A stretch of DNA of 43,825 bases, from NCBI GenBank assembly GCA_947623725.1, contig CANQHI010000008.1, forward strand, positions 1 through 43,825, in the 5' to 3' direction. This document shows positions 1-9,390 of the stretch, piece by piece. The DNA comes from an uncultured Clostridia bacterium. Its GTDB lineage: Bacteria; Bacillota; Clostridia; TANB77; CAG-508. The stretch's first letter is position 1, and each line of letters starts with the position of its first letter. Below the pieces are notes generated by a model that did not search any database, was not told the origin of the DNA, and saw nothing but the letters and a program-made list of their open reading frames with translations. The position numbers were made by a program, and so were the translations under genes.

Positions 1-2909
1 TATAATACCCAACCATACTCATTATTTATCTCATTGTCTTTTACAAATTCTAATCCATCTGGTATATCATCTTTTATCTCTGCTGCATATCCCGATTTTG
101 TTCCTTCATTATATACTCTTATTGTGTATATTACTATATCATTTTGACTTACTCTTACTGGATCTTTAGTATGATTATATTCCATTGATGTTACTTCTTT
201 TCCATCTACTATTGTTCCATATTTTGATGTATCTACTTCTGGAATTCTATTTGTTATTTCTTCGTCATTTACTCCTGTTATAAACTTTCTTAATGCCAAG
301 TCAAATTTTTCTAAAATTAATTTTTCAAAGTCATCATCATCTTCTTGTCCTTCATAATGATACTCTGAATCTGACAAATCATCTTTATTTGTATCTTTTC
401 CTTTATAATCCGGTAAATCTTCATCTTGTGGAAGTATTACATGTTTTTCATTATCTCTATCAACTAAGTTTTCATCATTACTGCTCTTAGTAATATCAGC
501 TATATTAGTTATTGTTTTTTGAGTTTGAGCCGTTTGCACAACTCTACATCTTACTTGTATATCTTTATATGATAATTCTTCGCTATCTCTATTAAATGCA
601 TCTATAATATTATCAATATCATGTTCCTTTGATAAATATGTTGTTCTTATAGTTCTTTGAGTTGCATCTGCACTATCTAGCAACCATAAATATCTTTGAT
701 TTAGTTCATCATCTGGTAAGAATTCTAATTCTGGTGGTAAATGATCAACTATTTCATCTGCATATCCATCTACTTGACCTTCATTATATATTCTCAATGT
801 ATATGTTACTATATCGCCTACTGATACACTAATTGGAACTTTTGTATGTTTGTATTTTGCTGTCGTTTCTCCAGTTAAAAGTGGCGTAACATCTACTACT
901 GGTTCTCTATCATATTTACCATTTGTACTTAGTTCTACTCCATTAACTGCTGTAATAAATTTTCTTAATGCTAAATCAAAATATTTCCCATATAATATTA
1001 AATCTTCATAATCATCATCATCTTCATATCCTTTACCTTGTGTTGAAGTTCCAGGATTATATGAATCTTTTTGATTATCTGTTAAATCTTTTGGTTGTGA
1101 ATCTCTATCTTGTTCATTTTCTTTATTATATGCACTTGTTATTTCTGCAACATTTTTTAAATGTTTATCTGTGGATTGAACTTCTGCATTAACAATACAT
1201 TCAACTTGTAAATCTTTATAATCAATTGTATACTTTCCATCAGTTCCTTGTGTTTTACTAAATGCTTTTATAATATTATCTTCATTATCCTCTTCGTCAG
1301 TAGCTTCATCGTTATATTTACCATCTTTATATTTTCTAGATAAATATTTTGTTTTTATTATTTTCTCATTATTAGCATCTACTTCCCATCCATACTGAGC
1401 ATTTATTGTACTTTGGTCAGCTGGAACTAAACTTAATCCATCTGGTAAATAATCTGTCACTTCTTCAGCATATCCATCGATTTCGCCTTCATTATATACT
1501 CTAATTGTGTAAACTACTTTATCGCCAGTTTTAACCGATATTGGATCTTTTGTATGAGTTTTTGTACTTGTTGTTCCATTATCTAATATTGATGTTCCAT
1601 TCGTTGCTAATGCTCTTAGGCTTTCTTGTGTAATCTCAGGCTCTCTTGAAGGTGATACAGGATTTCCAGCAACTTGTGTTATAAATTTTCTTAAACTTAA
1701 GTCAAATTTTGGCTTTGTAATTTGTTTTGTATCTTCTACTGAAAATTCTTTATTTTCTTTTTCTATTATAACTACTGGTTGATTCACATCAACTGTAGAC
1801 TCCTGTGTAGACCAATATGTTAATGTTTTGACTTCTTTCTTTCCTGTAATCTTGATATTAACACTATTTGCTGAAGTTCCAACTGGTAGTTTTATATAAA
1901 ATTGTTTATCTAAAACAGAATTAACTTTATCAGTAATTGTATTTCCACTAATTTCAGCTTTATCCTCATCAGCAAGTGTTATATTATTATTTTCTTTATT
2001 ATCAACTAAAATTTTTACTTCAAAATTTATTACATTATCAGCTTTTGTTACTTTGTATGGTCCTACATAATAATATCCATTTTCAAGTGTCGTTGTAGCA
2101 CTGCTTTTGTCTAAAGTTATTACATTTTCTTCATTTAAATCATTTGAGTTATAATCATAATCATTTTTAAGTTCTAATTGAGTAATAAAATATTTATATA
2201 AAGTTCCAATTGGACTTTCAAGATCAAATCCGTATTTATCATCTATATTTCTTCCTGGTACAGAAGGTCCACTAGAATAATAGAAATTTCCTGTATCAGC
2301 TGGTTGATATTGACTTCCTCTATTAGTTATATACCATATTGCAGATTGTTGAATAACTTCAATTATATCTTTAAATTCATCATCTGTCATTTTCTTAGTT
2401 TCAGTTTCAAAATCTGATCTATCTAAATTTGCTTTTCTTAGTAATTCATCTACTGAATCTTTGTCTTCAGGTATACATATAGTATCTAACACCCACATTA
2501 ATTTATTGTATTCGTCGTTTGATGGTAAAACATGTTTAAATTTTTCATCTATTTCTTCTGGTTTTCTCATGTCGAATCTATTTGTGTATTTTACAGTTTT
2601 AGGTGTTGAAGTTCCAGTAGTTGTTGCTCCAAAACCAACTCCATCTTTTAAACAATAAATTGCCCTATTAGGCTTCGTAGTTTCAACTGTTCCTGCATCA
2701 TTATACTCAACTATTTTTATTACTGGATAACTATTCTTTTTTTGTTGATTACCTACTGTGTAATATCCTGTTTTTCTGCTATTTCCCTGGTCATACAAAC
2801 CTAAAGTTATGCCATTAGAATCAAGGACTGCAAAACTATGATTACTAAATGTCATTATTGAAAATATTAAAACAGTTATCAATAATAATAACTTATATAT
2901 TTTTCTCAT
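1..2909 (-). CDS. Large secreted surface protein (partial, C-terminus off left edge): signal peptide, thioester/TQXA-like N-terminal region (NRAIYCLKDGVGFG) and at least three DUF11-like repeats (FDLALRKFIT..HTKDPISV..GDIVTYTIRVYNEGE.DGYA..I.D.LPDGLEF)
   Basis: Open minus-strand frame from ATG at 2909 (upstream GGAGG) with no stop to position 1; absent from the ORF track because it has no stop in the window; internal repeats read directly from translation. Confidence 0.85.
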   Translation of the reverse strand, partial: MRKIYKLLLLITVLIFSIMTFSNHSFAVLDSNGITLGLYDQGNSRKTGYYTVGNQQKKNSYPVIKIVEYNDAGTVETTKPNRAIYCLKDGVGFGATTTGTSTPKTVKYTNRFDMRKPEEIDEKFKHVLPSNDEYNKLMWVLDTICIPEDKDSVDELLRKANLDRSDFETETKKMTDDEFKDIIEVIQQSAIWYITNRGSQYQPADTGNFYYSSGPSVPGRNIDDKYGFDLESPIGTLYKYFITQLELKNDYDYNSNDLNEENVITLDKSSATTTLENGYYYVGPYKVTKADNVINFEVKILVDNKENNNITLADEDKAEISGNTITDKVNSVLDKQFYIKLPVGTSANSVNIKITGKKEVKTLTYWSTQESTVDVNQPVVIIEKENKEFSVEDTKQITKPKFDLSLRKFITQVAGNPVSPSREPEITQESLRALATNGTSILDNGTTSTKTHTKDPISVKTGDKVVYTIRVYNEGEIDGYAEEVTDYLPDGLSLVPADQSTINAQYGWEVDANNEKIIKTKYLSRKYKDGKYNDEATDEEDNEDNIIKAFSKTQGTDGKYTIDYKDLQVECIVNAEVQSTDKHLKNVAEITSAYNKENEQDRDSQPKDLTDNQKDSYNPGTSTQGKGYEDDDDYEDLILYGKYFDLALRKFITAVNGVELSTNGKYDREPVVDVTPLLTGETTAKYKHTKVPISVSVGDIVTYTLRIYNEGQVDGYADEIVDHLPPELEFLPDDELNQRYLWLLDSADATQRTIRTTYLSKEHDIDNIIDAFNRDSEELSYKDIQVRCRVVQTAQTQKTITNIADITKSSNDENLVDRDNEKHVILPQDEDLPDYKGKDTNKDDLSDSEYHYEGQEDDDDFEKLILEKFDLALRKFITGVNDEEITNRIPEVDTSKYGTIVDGKEVTSMEYNHTKDPVRVSQNDIVIYTIRVYNEGTKSGYAAEIKDDIPDGLEFVKDNEINNEYGWVL

Positions 2910-3103
2910 TCAACTTATCCTCCAATAAATTTATACTTTACACTTTAATATATTTTATTTTGTTTAGATTTTACGCCTATTTACATATAATATATTATAA
3001 TACAAATATTGTTTAAAATCAATATTTATAGCAATATTTTAGTATTTTTGACGTAAATTTTTATATTTAACCTTATTTTTTACATTTTTCATTATATTAT
3101 TAT

Positions 3104-3139
3104 AAAAAAAACGCATCAGAGAAAATTCTCCAATGCGTC
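3104..3139 (-). terminator. Rho-independent terminator downstream of ORF 3154-3579
   Basis: Minus strand ACGCATTGGAGAA-TT-TTCTCTGATGCGT followed by a T tract. Confidence 0.8.
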
Positions 3140-3153
3140 CGGAACCATAAAAA

Positions 3154-3579
3154 TCATTTAGCTTTCAGTGCTTCGAAAAAGTCCTCTTCAGACCATTCGA
3201 AACCATTCTCTTTCTCATTTTCAGGATCTACCAGTTTTGCCAGTTCTGTTGCTGAGTATATCTTTTCCGCCTTTATTTTCATCTTTACTACATTCATGAT
3301 TTTTTCAATATAAACTTCCAGATTTTCTGTTGTTTCTTTGATTTCTTGCAAATAAATTTCTTTATCTGAAAGCTCAAAAGCGGTAAGTAATGCCTCTAAA
3401 TATAGCTGTTGTTTTTCTGGTTCGTCAGAAATTTTCATAATCTCATTCCAATCCTGGCGTGTTAAGCTTCTAATTTTTTCTGCCCATTCTAAAGTCTCCC
3501 TCAGGTACTCCTTCTTTTTATAGGTTCCATTTTCCGGGCATCTCACAACTGCGCCTACCCGTGTGTTGTCTGTTTTCAT
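3154..3579 (-). CDS. Hypothetical protein, 141 aa, composition/codon usage unlike its neighbours
   Basis: ORF with RBS-like GGAGAGGG upstream and a terminator downstream; uses CGG, CGC and AGG Arg codons. Confidence 0.65.
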   Translation of the reverse strand: MKTDNTRVGAVVRCPENGTYKKKEYLRETLEWAEKIRSLTRQDWNEIMKISDEPEKQQLYLEALLTAFELSDKEIYLQEIKETTENLEVYIEKIMNVVKMKIKAEKIYSATELAKLVDPENEKENGFEWSEEDFFEALKAK

Positions 3580-3715
3580 GGTGCTAACCCTCTCCTTTGT
3601 TAATATAATAAAGTATTTCTACTCTAAAAATTATTATACCATAAATTCAATTTATTTTCAAGTTTTTTAAAAGTATTTAACATTTTTTTCCATGATAAAA
3701 TTTTCCATTATTCGA

Positions 3716-4564
3716 TTAATTTTTTTCATATACAAACTTCTTCAAACTAAATGTAACAAAATAAATAATTCCAGATATAATTACTATCATTGGCCCCGTA
3801 GGAATATTAGTATAATATGATATAATTAATCCTAAAATCCCTGATATTAAAGCAAATATCACTGAGCACGTATGATAACTTCTCATATCTTTTGCTATAT
3901 TTCTGCTTGATGCAGCAGGCAAAATTAACATTGAATTTATAAGTAATATACCTATCCATCTAATTGAAATCATTACAATTATAGCTATCGATATTGCAAA
4001 AATATTATCAATTAATTTTGCATTTATTCCTTTACTTTTTGCTAAGACTGGATTTATACTCACTGCATTTAATTTATTAAATAATTTTATCCAGAATATT
4101 CCTACTAAAATAAATGCAATTGCTAAATATATTATTTCATTTACGGAAATACTTAAAATATCACCAATTAAATAACTTGAATACTTATTAAAATTTCCAC
4201 TTTGAGCTAGTATTGCAAGTCCTAGTGCTATTGCAATAGAAGAAAATACACTGATTATAGTATCTGCACCATAACTTGTTTTATTCTTAACTAAATTTAA
4301 CAATAAAGCAAAGATAATTGCAAATATTATCATCGATAAATTCATATTGCTAATTCCTAATAATGTACCAATAGCTATTCCTGTTAAAGCAGAATGTCCA
4401 AGTGCATCTGAAAAAAATGCCATTTTATTGTTAACAATCATTGTTCCTAATACTGCAAATATTGGTGAAACTAATATTATAGCTATAAATGCATTTTTCA
4501 TAAATGTATATTGCATAAACTCAAAAGGTAATATAGTTTCTAAAATATTATATATCACATTCAT
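3716..4564 (-). CDS. znuB: Metal (zinc/manganese) ABC transporter permease, ZnuB family
   Basis: Multi-TM protein with DALGHSALTGIAIG motif; adjacent to ATPase and substrate-binding genes. Confidence 0.85.
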   Translation of the reverse strand: MNVIYNILETILPFEFMQYTFMKNAFIAIILVSPIFAVLGTMIVNNKMAFFSDALGHSALTGIAIGTLLGISNMNLSMIIFAIIFALLLNLVKNKTSYGADTIISVFSSIAIALGLAILAQSGNFNKYSSYLIGDILSISVNEIIYLAIAFILVGIFWIKLFNKLNAVSINPVLAKSKGINAKLIDNIFAISIAIIVMISIRWIGILLINSMLILPAASSRNIAKDMRSYHTCSVIFALISGILGLIISYYTNIPTGPMIVIISGIIYFVTFSLKKFVYEKN

Positions 4565-4579
4565 TTCAATATTCCCTTT

Positions 4580-5302
4580 CTATATTATTCCAAAACTCTC
4601 TTTAAATTCTTTACTTGAAAATACTTCATCAGCACTTCCTTGTTTTTTCACTTCTTTATCTAATAAAATAACTTTATCAGCATATTTTTTTACTAATTCT
4701 AAATCATGTGAAACTAGAATAATCGACATGTCATACTTGTCCTTCAATTTTGATAAAATTTCATAAAAATCTCTGGTTCCATTCACATCTATTCCAGATA
4801 CTGGTTCATCTAGTATTAATAAATTTGGAATTGGATAAGTTGCAATTGAAAGTAAAATTCTTTGAAGTTCTCCTCCTGAAAGATTTCCTATTCTATGATC
4901 AATTAATTTATCTGCTCCAAAAATTTTTAAACGCTTTTTTATTTCTTCATACAAATTTTTATTCTTTCTCAAAAATACAGGCTTATTTGAAATATATGAG
5001 GTGAACATATCATACACAGTAGTTGGCATATTTCTTTCTATATTAAGTGTTTGTGGAACATAACCTATACTTATTTTTTCATTTTTATTTTTTTTCATAT
5101 CAAAAAATTCTACTTTTCCTGTATGATCAACCTCATTCAAAAGTGCTTTTAATAAAGTGGATTTTCCAGCTCCATTTTTTCCGATAATCATTGTAAGCTC
5201 TCCACAATGTATGTCGAATGTTACATCTTTAATTATGACTTGATTATCTATATTTACTGAAATATTTTCTATTTTTGTTAAATGTAATCCACAAGCTTCC
5301 AT
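4580..5302 (-). CDS. znuC: Metal ABC transporter ATP-binding protein, ZnuC family
   Basis: Walker A GKNGAGKST, signature LSGGELQR, Walker B LLILDEP. Confidence 0.9.
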   Translation of the reverse strand: MEACGLHLTKIENISVNIDNQVIIKDVTFDIHCGELTMIIGKNGAGKSTLLKALLNEVDHTGKVEFFDMKKNKNEKISIGYVPQTLNIERNMPTTVYDMFTSYISNKPVFLRKNKNLYEEIKKRLKIFGADKLIDHRIGNLSGGELQRILLSIATYPIPNLLILDEPVSGIDVNGTRDFYEILSKLKDKYDMSIILVSHDLELVKKYADKVILLDKEVKKQGSADEVFSSKEFKESFGII

Positions 5303-5317
5303 TCTTAATTTTATCCC

Positions 5318-5347
5318 TCGTATAATGTAAATAAATTTATTATACGA
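5318..5347. promoter_or_regulatory. Perfect 9-bp inverted repeat upstream of the znuC-like gene (candidate operator)
   Basis: TCGTATAAT-N12-ATTATACGA. Confidence 0.45.
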
Positions 5348-5450
5348 ATTTCTCCTTTCTAACTTTTAAATATTTATAACTTTCCTTGTATTATCTATTA
5401 TTTAATTAATTATTTAGTTAGTAATTTACTTAACTATTTTATAAAAGTTT

Positions 5451-6377
5451 TCAATATTTAATGTTTTTTAGAATTTCTAAATTTTCTTTCATAACATTTA
5501 TATAATCATCTGTACTGCCATTTCCACTCATTTCAGAATTTAAAACATAAGTCTTAGCTCCAGTTTCATTTTCTAAAATTTTTGCAGTTTTTGTATCATC
5601 ATCTTTATCAATAAATATAACTTTTATATTTTCTCTTTTCATTTTATCTATAATATTTCCTAAAAACTTTGCAGACAATACAGATTGTTCGTGATCAGTT
5701 TCAATTGATGTAACTTCAATTGACGCATCATGTAATAAATATTCTAGTGATTCATTTAAGCATATAGCTTTTTTATCTTTTATATTATTTAAAAATTCAT
5801 AATCAGATTTTAATTTTTCTAACTTTTCTATATAATCTTCGCTGTTTTTTAAATATAAATCCTTATTTTCAGGATTCATACTTCCTAGCTTTTCCGTAAT
5901 AGTTTTTATTTGTGTAATATAATTTTCAATACTAAGCCATACATGAGGATTAATCTCGTCCTCATCTTCAATTAAATTAGTTATATTTTCACTACTTTCT
6001 ATAATTTCTACTTTAGGATAAATGTTTATTATTTTTTCTGTAAAATCCTCTAAATTCTTTCCATTTTCAATAAAAATATCTGCTTTTTCAAACTTTTTTA
6101 AATCAGTTGTTGATATTGTATAATCATGTATGCAACCTGTAAATTTTTCTGCCATGTTGCTAACTTCTACATTTTGAGCATTATCTGTAATATTTTGTAT
6201 CATTATATATAACGGATAAAATGAAGTTAAAATTCTAAATTTAGCATCTTTTACGGTTTCTTTTTTATTCAGATTCCCAATAATAATTCCTATTACTAAA
6301 AATCCAATTATTATTACAATAAAAAAAGACTTAAAAAAATTATTACTTTTTAAATTTAACTTAAAATTGCGTTTCAT
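5451..6377 (-). CDS. znuA: Metal ABC transporter substrate-binding lipoprotein-like protein, ZnuA/AdcA family
   Basis: FRILTSFYPLYIMIQNIT, HDYTIST, INPHVWLS motifs; N-terminal membrane anchor. Confidence 0.85.
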   Translation of the reverse strand: MKRNFKLNLKSNNFFKSFFIVIIIGFLVIGIIIGNLNKKETVKDAKFRILTSFYPLYIMIQNITDNAQNVEVSNMAEKFTGCIHDYTISTTDLKKFEKADIFIENGKNLEDFTEKIINIYPKVEIIESSENITNLIEDEDEINPHVWLSIENYITQIKTITEKLGSMNPENKDLYLKNSEDYIEKLEKLKSDYEFLNNIKDKKAICLNESLEYLLHDASIEVTSIETDHEQSVLSAKFLGNIIDKMKRENIKVIFIDKDDDTKTAKILENETGAKTYVLNSEMSGNGSTDDYINVMKENLEILKNIKY

Positions 6378-6489
6378 TTCTTACATTCCTCGCATAATAT
6401 GTTGTTATTAAACTTTTTTATTAAATAACAAAAATATACAAAAAAACTGTAATCATCAAAATACGATTACAGCTCTTACGTTTTTAAGA

Positions 6490-6762
6490 TTAATCTTGTG
6501 AATATGGTAACATTGCAATATGTCTACATCTATTAACAGCTGTAGTTATATCCCTTTGATGTTTTGCACATGCACCTGTAGTTCTTCTTGGTTGAATTTT
6601 TCCTCTTTCATTAATAAACTTTTTAAGTTGTTCTGGATTTTTATAATCAAGAACTAAGTTTTTATCACTGCATAATGGACATGCTTTTTTTCTGATTTTT
6701 CTAACTTTATAGTCATCATCATAATCTTTATTATTTCTTCTATTATTTTTCTTGTCTGCCAT
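6490..6762 (-). CDS. rpsR: 30S ribosomal protein S18, Cys-containing form
   Basis: CPLC...[41 protein letters not shown]. Confidence 0.95.
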   Translation of the reverse strand: MADKKNNRRNNKDYDDDYKVRKIRKKACPLCSDKNLVLDYKNPEQLKKFINERGKIQPRRTTGACAKHQRDITTAVNRCRHIAMLPYSQD

Positions 6763-6786
6763 GATTTTACCTCCTTTTTTATTTAA

Positions 6787-7221
6787 CTAAAATGGTAGGT
6801 CATCTCCTGATGAAACTTCAAAATCTGAAGTATCCCCTTCATTATTTCCACTAGTTTGTGGTGCCCCGAATGTATCTTCAAAATTGCTTGAATCATCTGA
6901 CCTTTTACTATCAGCAAAATATACTTCTTCAGCAACAACATCTGTTGCATATCTTCTTTGTCCTTGTTGATCTTCCCAACTTCTTGTTTGGATTCTTCCA
7001 ACAACTGCAACTTGTTGTCCTTTCTTAAAATATTTGCTAACAAATTCTCCTGTTTTTGCCCAAGCTGAAATATTAATAAAATCAGCTGTTTGGCTTTCTC
7101 CTTCTCTAGCAAATCTTCTATTAACAGCTAATGAAAATGAAGCAACTAGAGTATTATTTGTTTGTGTATATCTAACTTCTGGATCTCTTGTTAATCTACC
7201 CATTAAAATAACTTTATTCAT
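6787..7221 (-). CDS. ssb: Single-stranded DNA-binding protein
   Basis: MNKVILMGRLTRDPEVRYT...; acidic tail ending DDLPF. Confidence 0.97.
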   Translation of the reverse strand: MNKVILMGRLTRDPEVRYTQTNNTLVASFSLAVNRRFAREGESQTADFINISAWAKTGEFVSKYFKKGQQVAVVGRIQTRSWEDQQGQRRYATDVVAEEVYFADSKRSDDSSNFEDTFGAPQTSGNNEGDTSDFEVSSGDDLPF

Positions 7222-7270
7222 ATTTAGTACCTTACCTTTCTAAAAAAATAAAGCCCCTACATTTTTGTTC

Positions 7271-7555
7271 TTATTCTTCTTCTCTAACAACGATAAATTT
7301 TATTATTTCGTCTGTTATTCTGTAATTTCTTTCTAGTTCTGCAATTAGATCAGGATTAGCTTCGAAATAAAAAGTAACATAATAACCTTCTTTGTTCTTT
7401 TTAATATCATAAGCAAGCTTTTTCTTACCTAATTCATCAACCTTAGTAACATTACCATTTTTATTAATCAAATTTGTAAATGTATCTTCTAATTTTTTAA
7501 CTTTTTCTTCATCTACATTTGGATTAATAATGATAACACTTTCGTATTTATTCAT
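7271..7555 (-). CDS. rpsF: 30S ribosomal protein S6
   Basis: MNKYESVIIINPN...; start at the internal ATG preceded by AAAGGAGGTG rather than the longer ORF start at 7663. Confidence 0.93.
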   Translation of the reverse strand: MNKYESVIIINPNVDEEKVKKLEDTFTNLINKNGNVTKVDELGKKKLAYDIKKNKEGYYVTFYFEANPDLIAELERNYRITDEIIKFIVVREEE

Positions 7556-7634
7556 TATCTTCACCTCCTTTTGGGTATTAAGCCTATCTCCTAACAGATA
7601 AGCAAGGATACTTGTAATTTTTACAAGCATTTCT

Positions 7635-7664
7635 ATTGTAACATAAAAAGCCTTGCTTTGCAAG
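7635..7664 (-). promoter_or_regulatory. Candidate sigma-A promoter for rpsF-ssb-rpsR
   Basis: Minus strand TTGCAA-N17-TACAAT with extended -10 TGT. Confidence 0.65.
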
Positions 7665-7672
7665 ACTTTTTG
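7641..7672 (-). terminator. Terminator hairpin after rpoD that also carries the likely rpsF -35 element
   Basis: Minus strand AGTCTTGC-AAA-GCAAGGCTTTTT. Confidence 0.7.
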
Positions 7673-7752
7673 TAAATTATCTTTTAAAACTGGAATTTAA
7701 CTTTTCACTTCACGATAAAATTTTTCTAGTTAAACAATTTTTTAATCATAAA

Positions 7753-9345
7753 TTAAATATATTCTTTTAATTTTTTACTTCTACTTGGATGTCTTAATTT
7801 TCTTAAAGCTTTAGCTTCAATCTGTCTAATTCTTTCACGAGTAACATTAAATTGTTTGCCAACTTCTTCAAGCGTTCTAGCTTTTCCATCATCTAAGCCA
7901 AATCTAAGTCTTAAAACTTTTGCTTCTCTTGGAGTAAGTGTTTTCATAACTTCATCTAATTGTTCTTTTAGCATTGTATAAGATGCTGCATCTTGTGGAG
8001 ATGGTGAATCATCATCTTGTATAAAATCACCCAAATGACTATCATCTTCTTCTCCAATTGGAGTTTCAAGTGAAACTGGATCTTGTGCTATTTTCTGTAT
8101 TTCTAGAACTTTTTCCACAGGTATTTCCATATCTGCTGCAATTTCTTCTGGTGTAGGTTCTCTACCATTTTGTTGTAATAGATGTCTTGATGTACGTATT
8201 AATTTATTAATAGTTTCTACCATGTGAACAGGAATTCTTATTGTTCTTGCTTGATCTGCAATTGCTCTAGTAATAGCTTGTCTAATCCACCAAGTCGCAT
8301 AAGTACTGAATTTGAATCCTTTTGTATAATCAAATTTATCTACTGCTTTAATTAATCCCATATTTCCTTCTTGAATTAAATCAAGGAATAACATTCCTCT
8401 TCCAACATATTTTTTAGCAATACTTACAACTAATCTTAAGTTTGATTCTGTTAACTTCTTTTTTGCTTCTTCATTTCCTTCAAGAATCTTTTTAGCACAT
8501 TCTAATTCTTCTTCATAAGTCAATAGCGGAATTTTTCCAATCTCTCTAAGATACATTCTAACTGGATCATCTATGCTTATTCCATCCATGTTATCCATAT
8601 CAAGATCTTCTATTGATATATCTTCAACTTCTTCTAAATCTTCTGCATCTGGTTCAATATCATCATCTTCATCACCAGATACATTTACTCCCATCTGTTC
8701 AAATATATCAAACACTTTTTCTACTTGATTCGAATTTATATTTCCAAGTTGAGTTGCAAGATCAGCATAAGTGATTTTTCCCTTATTTTTTAATTGTGTA
8801 ATTACTTTCTTGATTTTTTCGGTTTCCTCTATATCTTTTTTCTTTTCATTATCTAACTCATTATTTGCTTTATTATGAGATTCATTTTTTTCTTCGTTTT
8901 CAATTACTTCTTTATTTTTCTCTTTATCTATTTCTTTATTATCTTTTTTAATTTTTGTCTTTTTTATATCATTCTCTTCTTTATTTTTAGTTTTATCTGT
9001 TTTTTCATTAACTATAATTTTTTCTTTTTTATTTTCTTCTTTTTTTGGTAGTTTTTCATTTTCCTTTTTAACTTTTTTCTTACTAACTACTGTTGTTTCC
9101 TTATTTTTTATAACTTTTTCTTTAATAGAACTTTCTTTTTTATTATTTTTCTTATTATTTGATTTTTTTTCTTCTTTTTTGCTTGCTAAAGCTTTAGCAC
9201 TATTTTTCTTTTTTAGTGCTTTTTCTTCTTTTTCATCTCTTGCTAAAATTCTTTTTGCTGCTTCTTTTTCTTCTTTCTTCTTTTTAGCTATACGAGCATT
9301 ATCAATTAAATTTATGACATCTTTTACGTTATCTGATTTTTTCAT
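7753..9345 (-). CDS. rpoD: RNA polymerase primary sigma factor (sigma-70/SigA) with long Lys/Glu-rich N-terminal extension
   Basis: [69 protein letters not shown]. Confidence 0.97.
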   Translation of the reverse strand: MKKSDNVKDVINLIDNARIAKKKKEEKEAAKRILARDEKEEKALKKKNSAKALASKKEEKKSNNKKNNKKESSIKEKVIKNKETTVVSKKKVKKENEKLPKKEENKKEKIIVNEKTDKTKNKEENDIKKTKIKKDNKEIDKEKNKEVIENEEKNESHNKANNELDNEKKKDIEETEKIKKVITQLKNKGKITYADLATQLGNINSNQVEKVFDIFEQMGVNVSGDEDDDIEPDAEDLEEVEDISIEDLDMDNMDGISIDDPVRMYLREIGKIPLLTYEEELECAKKILEGNEEAKKKLTESNLRLVVSIAKKYVGRGMLFLDLIQEGNMGLIKAVDKFDYTKGFKFSTYATWWIRQAITRAIADQARTIRIPVHMVETINKLIRTSRHLLQQNGREPTPEEIAADMEIPVEKVLEIQKIAQDPVSLETPIGEEDDSHLGDFIQDDDSPSPQDAASYTMLKEQLDEVMKTLTPREAKVLRLRFGLDDGKARTLEEVGKQFNVTRERIRQIEAKALRKLRHPSRSKKLKEYI

Positions 9346-9390
9346 CTTAATCTTATTCCTTCCTAAGATTTTTAAATATTTTCTTTATTT

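Noticed and set aside
293-1192. Plus-strand ORFs at 293-490 and 968-1192
   Set aside because: Antisense to the surface-protein gene; His/Leu-rich translations typical of shadow frames.
6490-6762. Functional link between Cys-containing S18 and the neighbouring zinc transporter
   Set aside because: rpsF-ssb-rpsR is a standard operon, and adjacency to znu genes may be coincidental; no direct evidence.
6783-7112. 109-aa minus ORF inside ssb
   Set aside because: Alternate frame of ssb; spurious.
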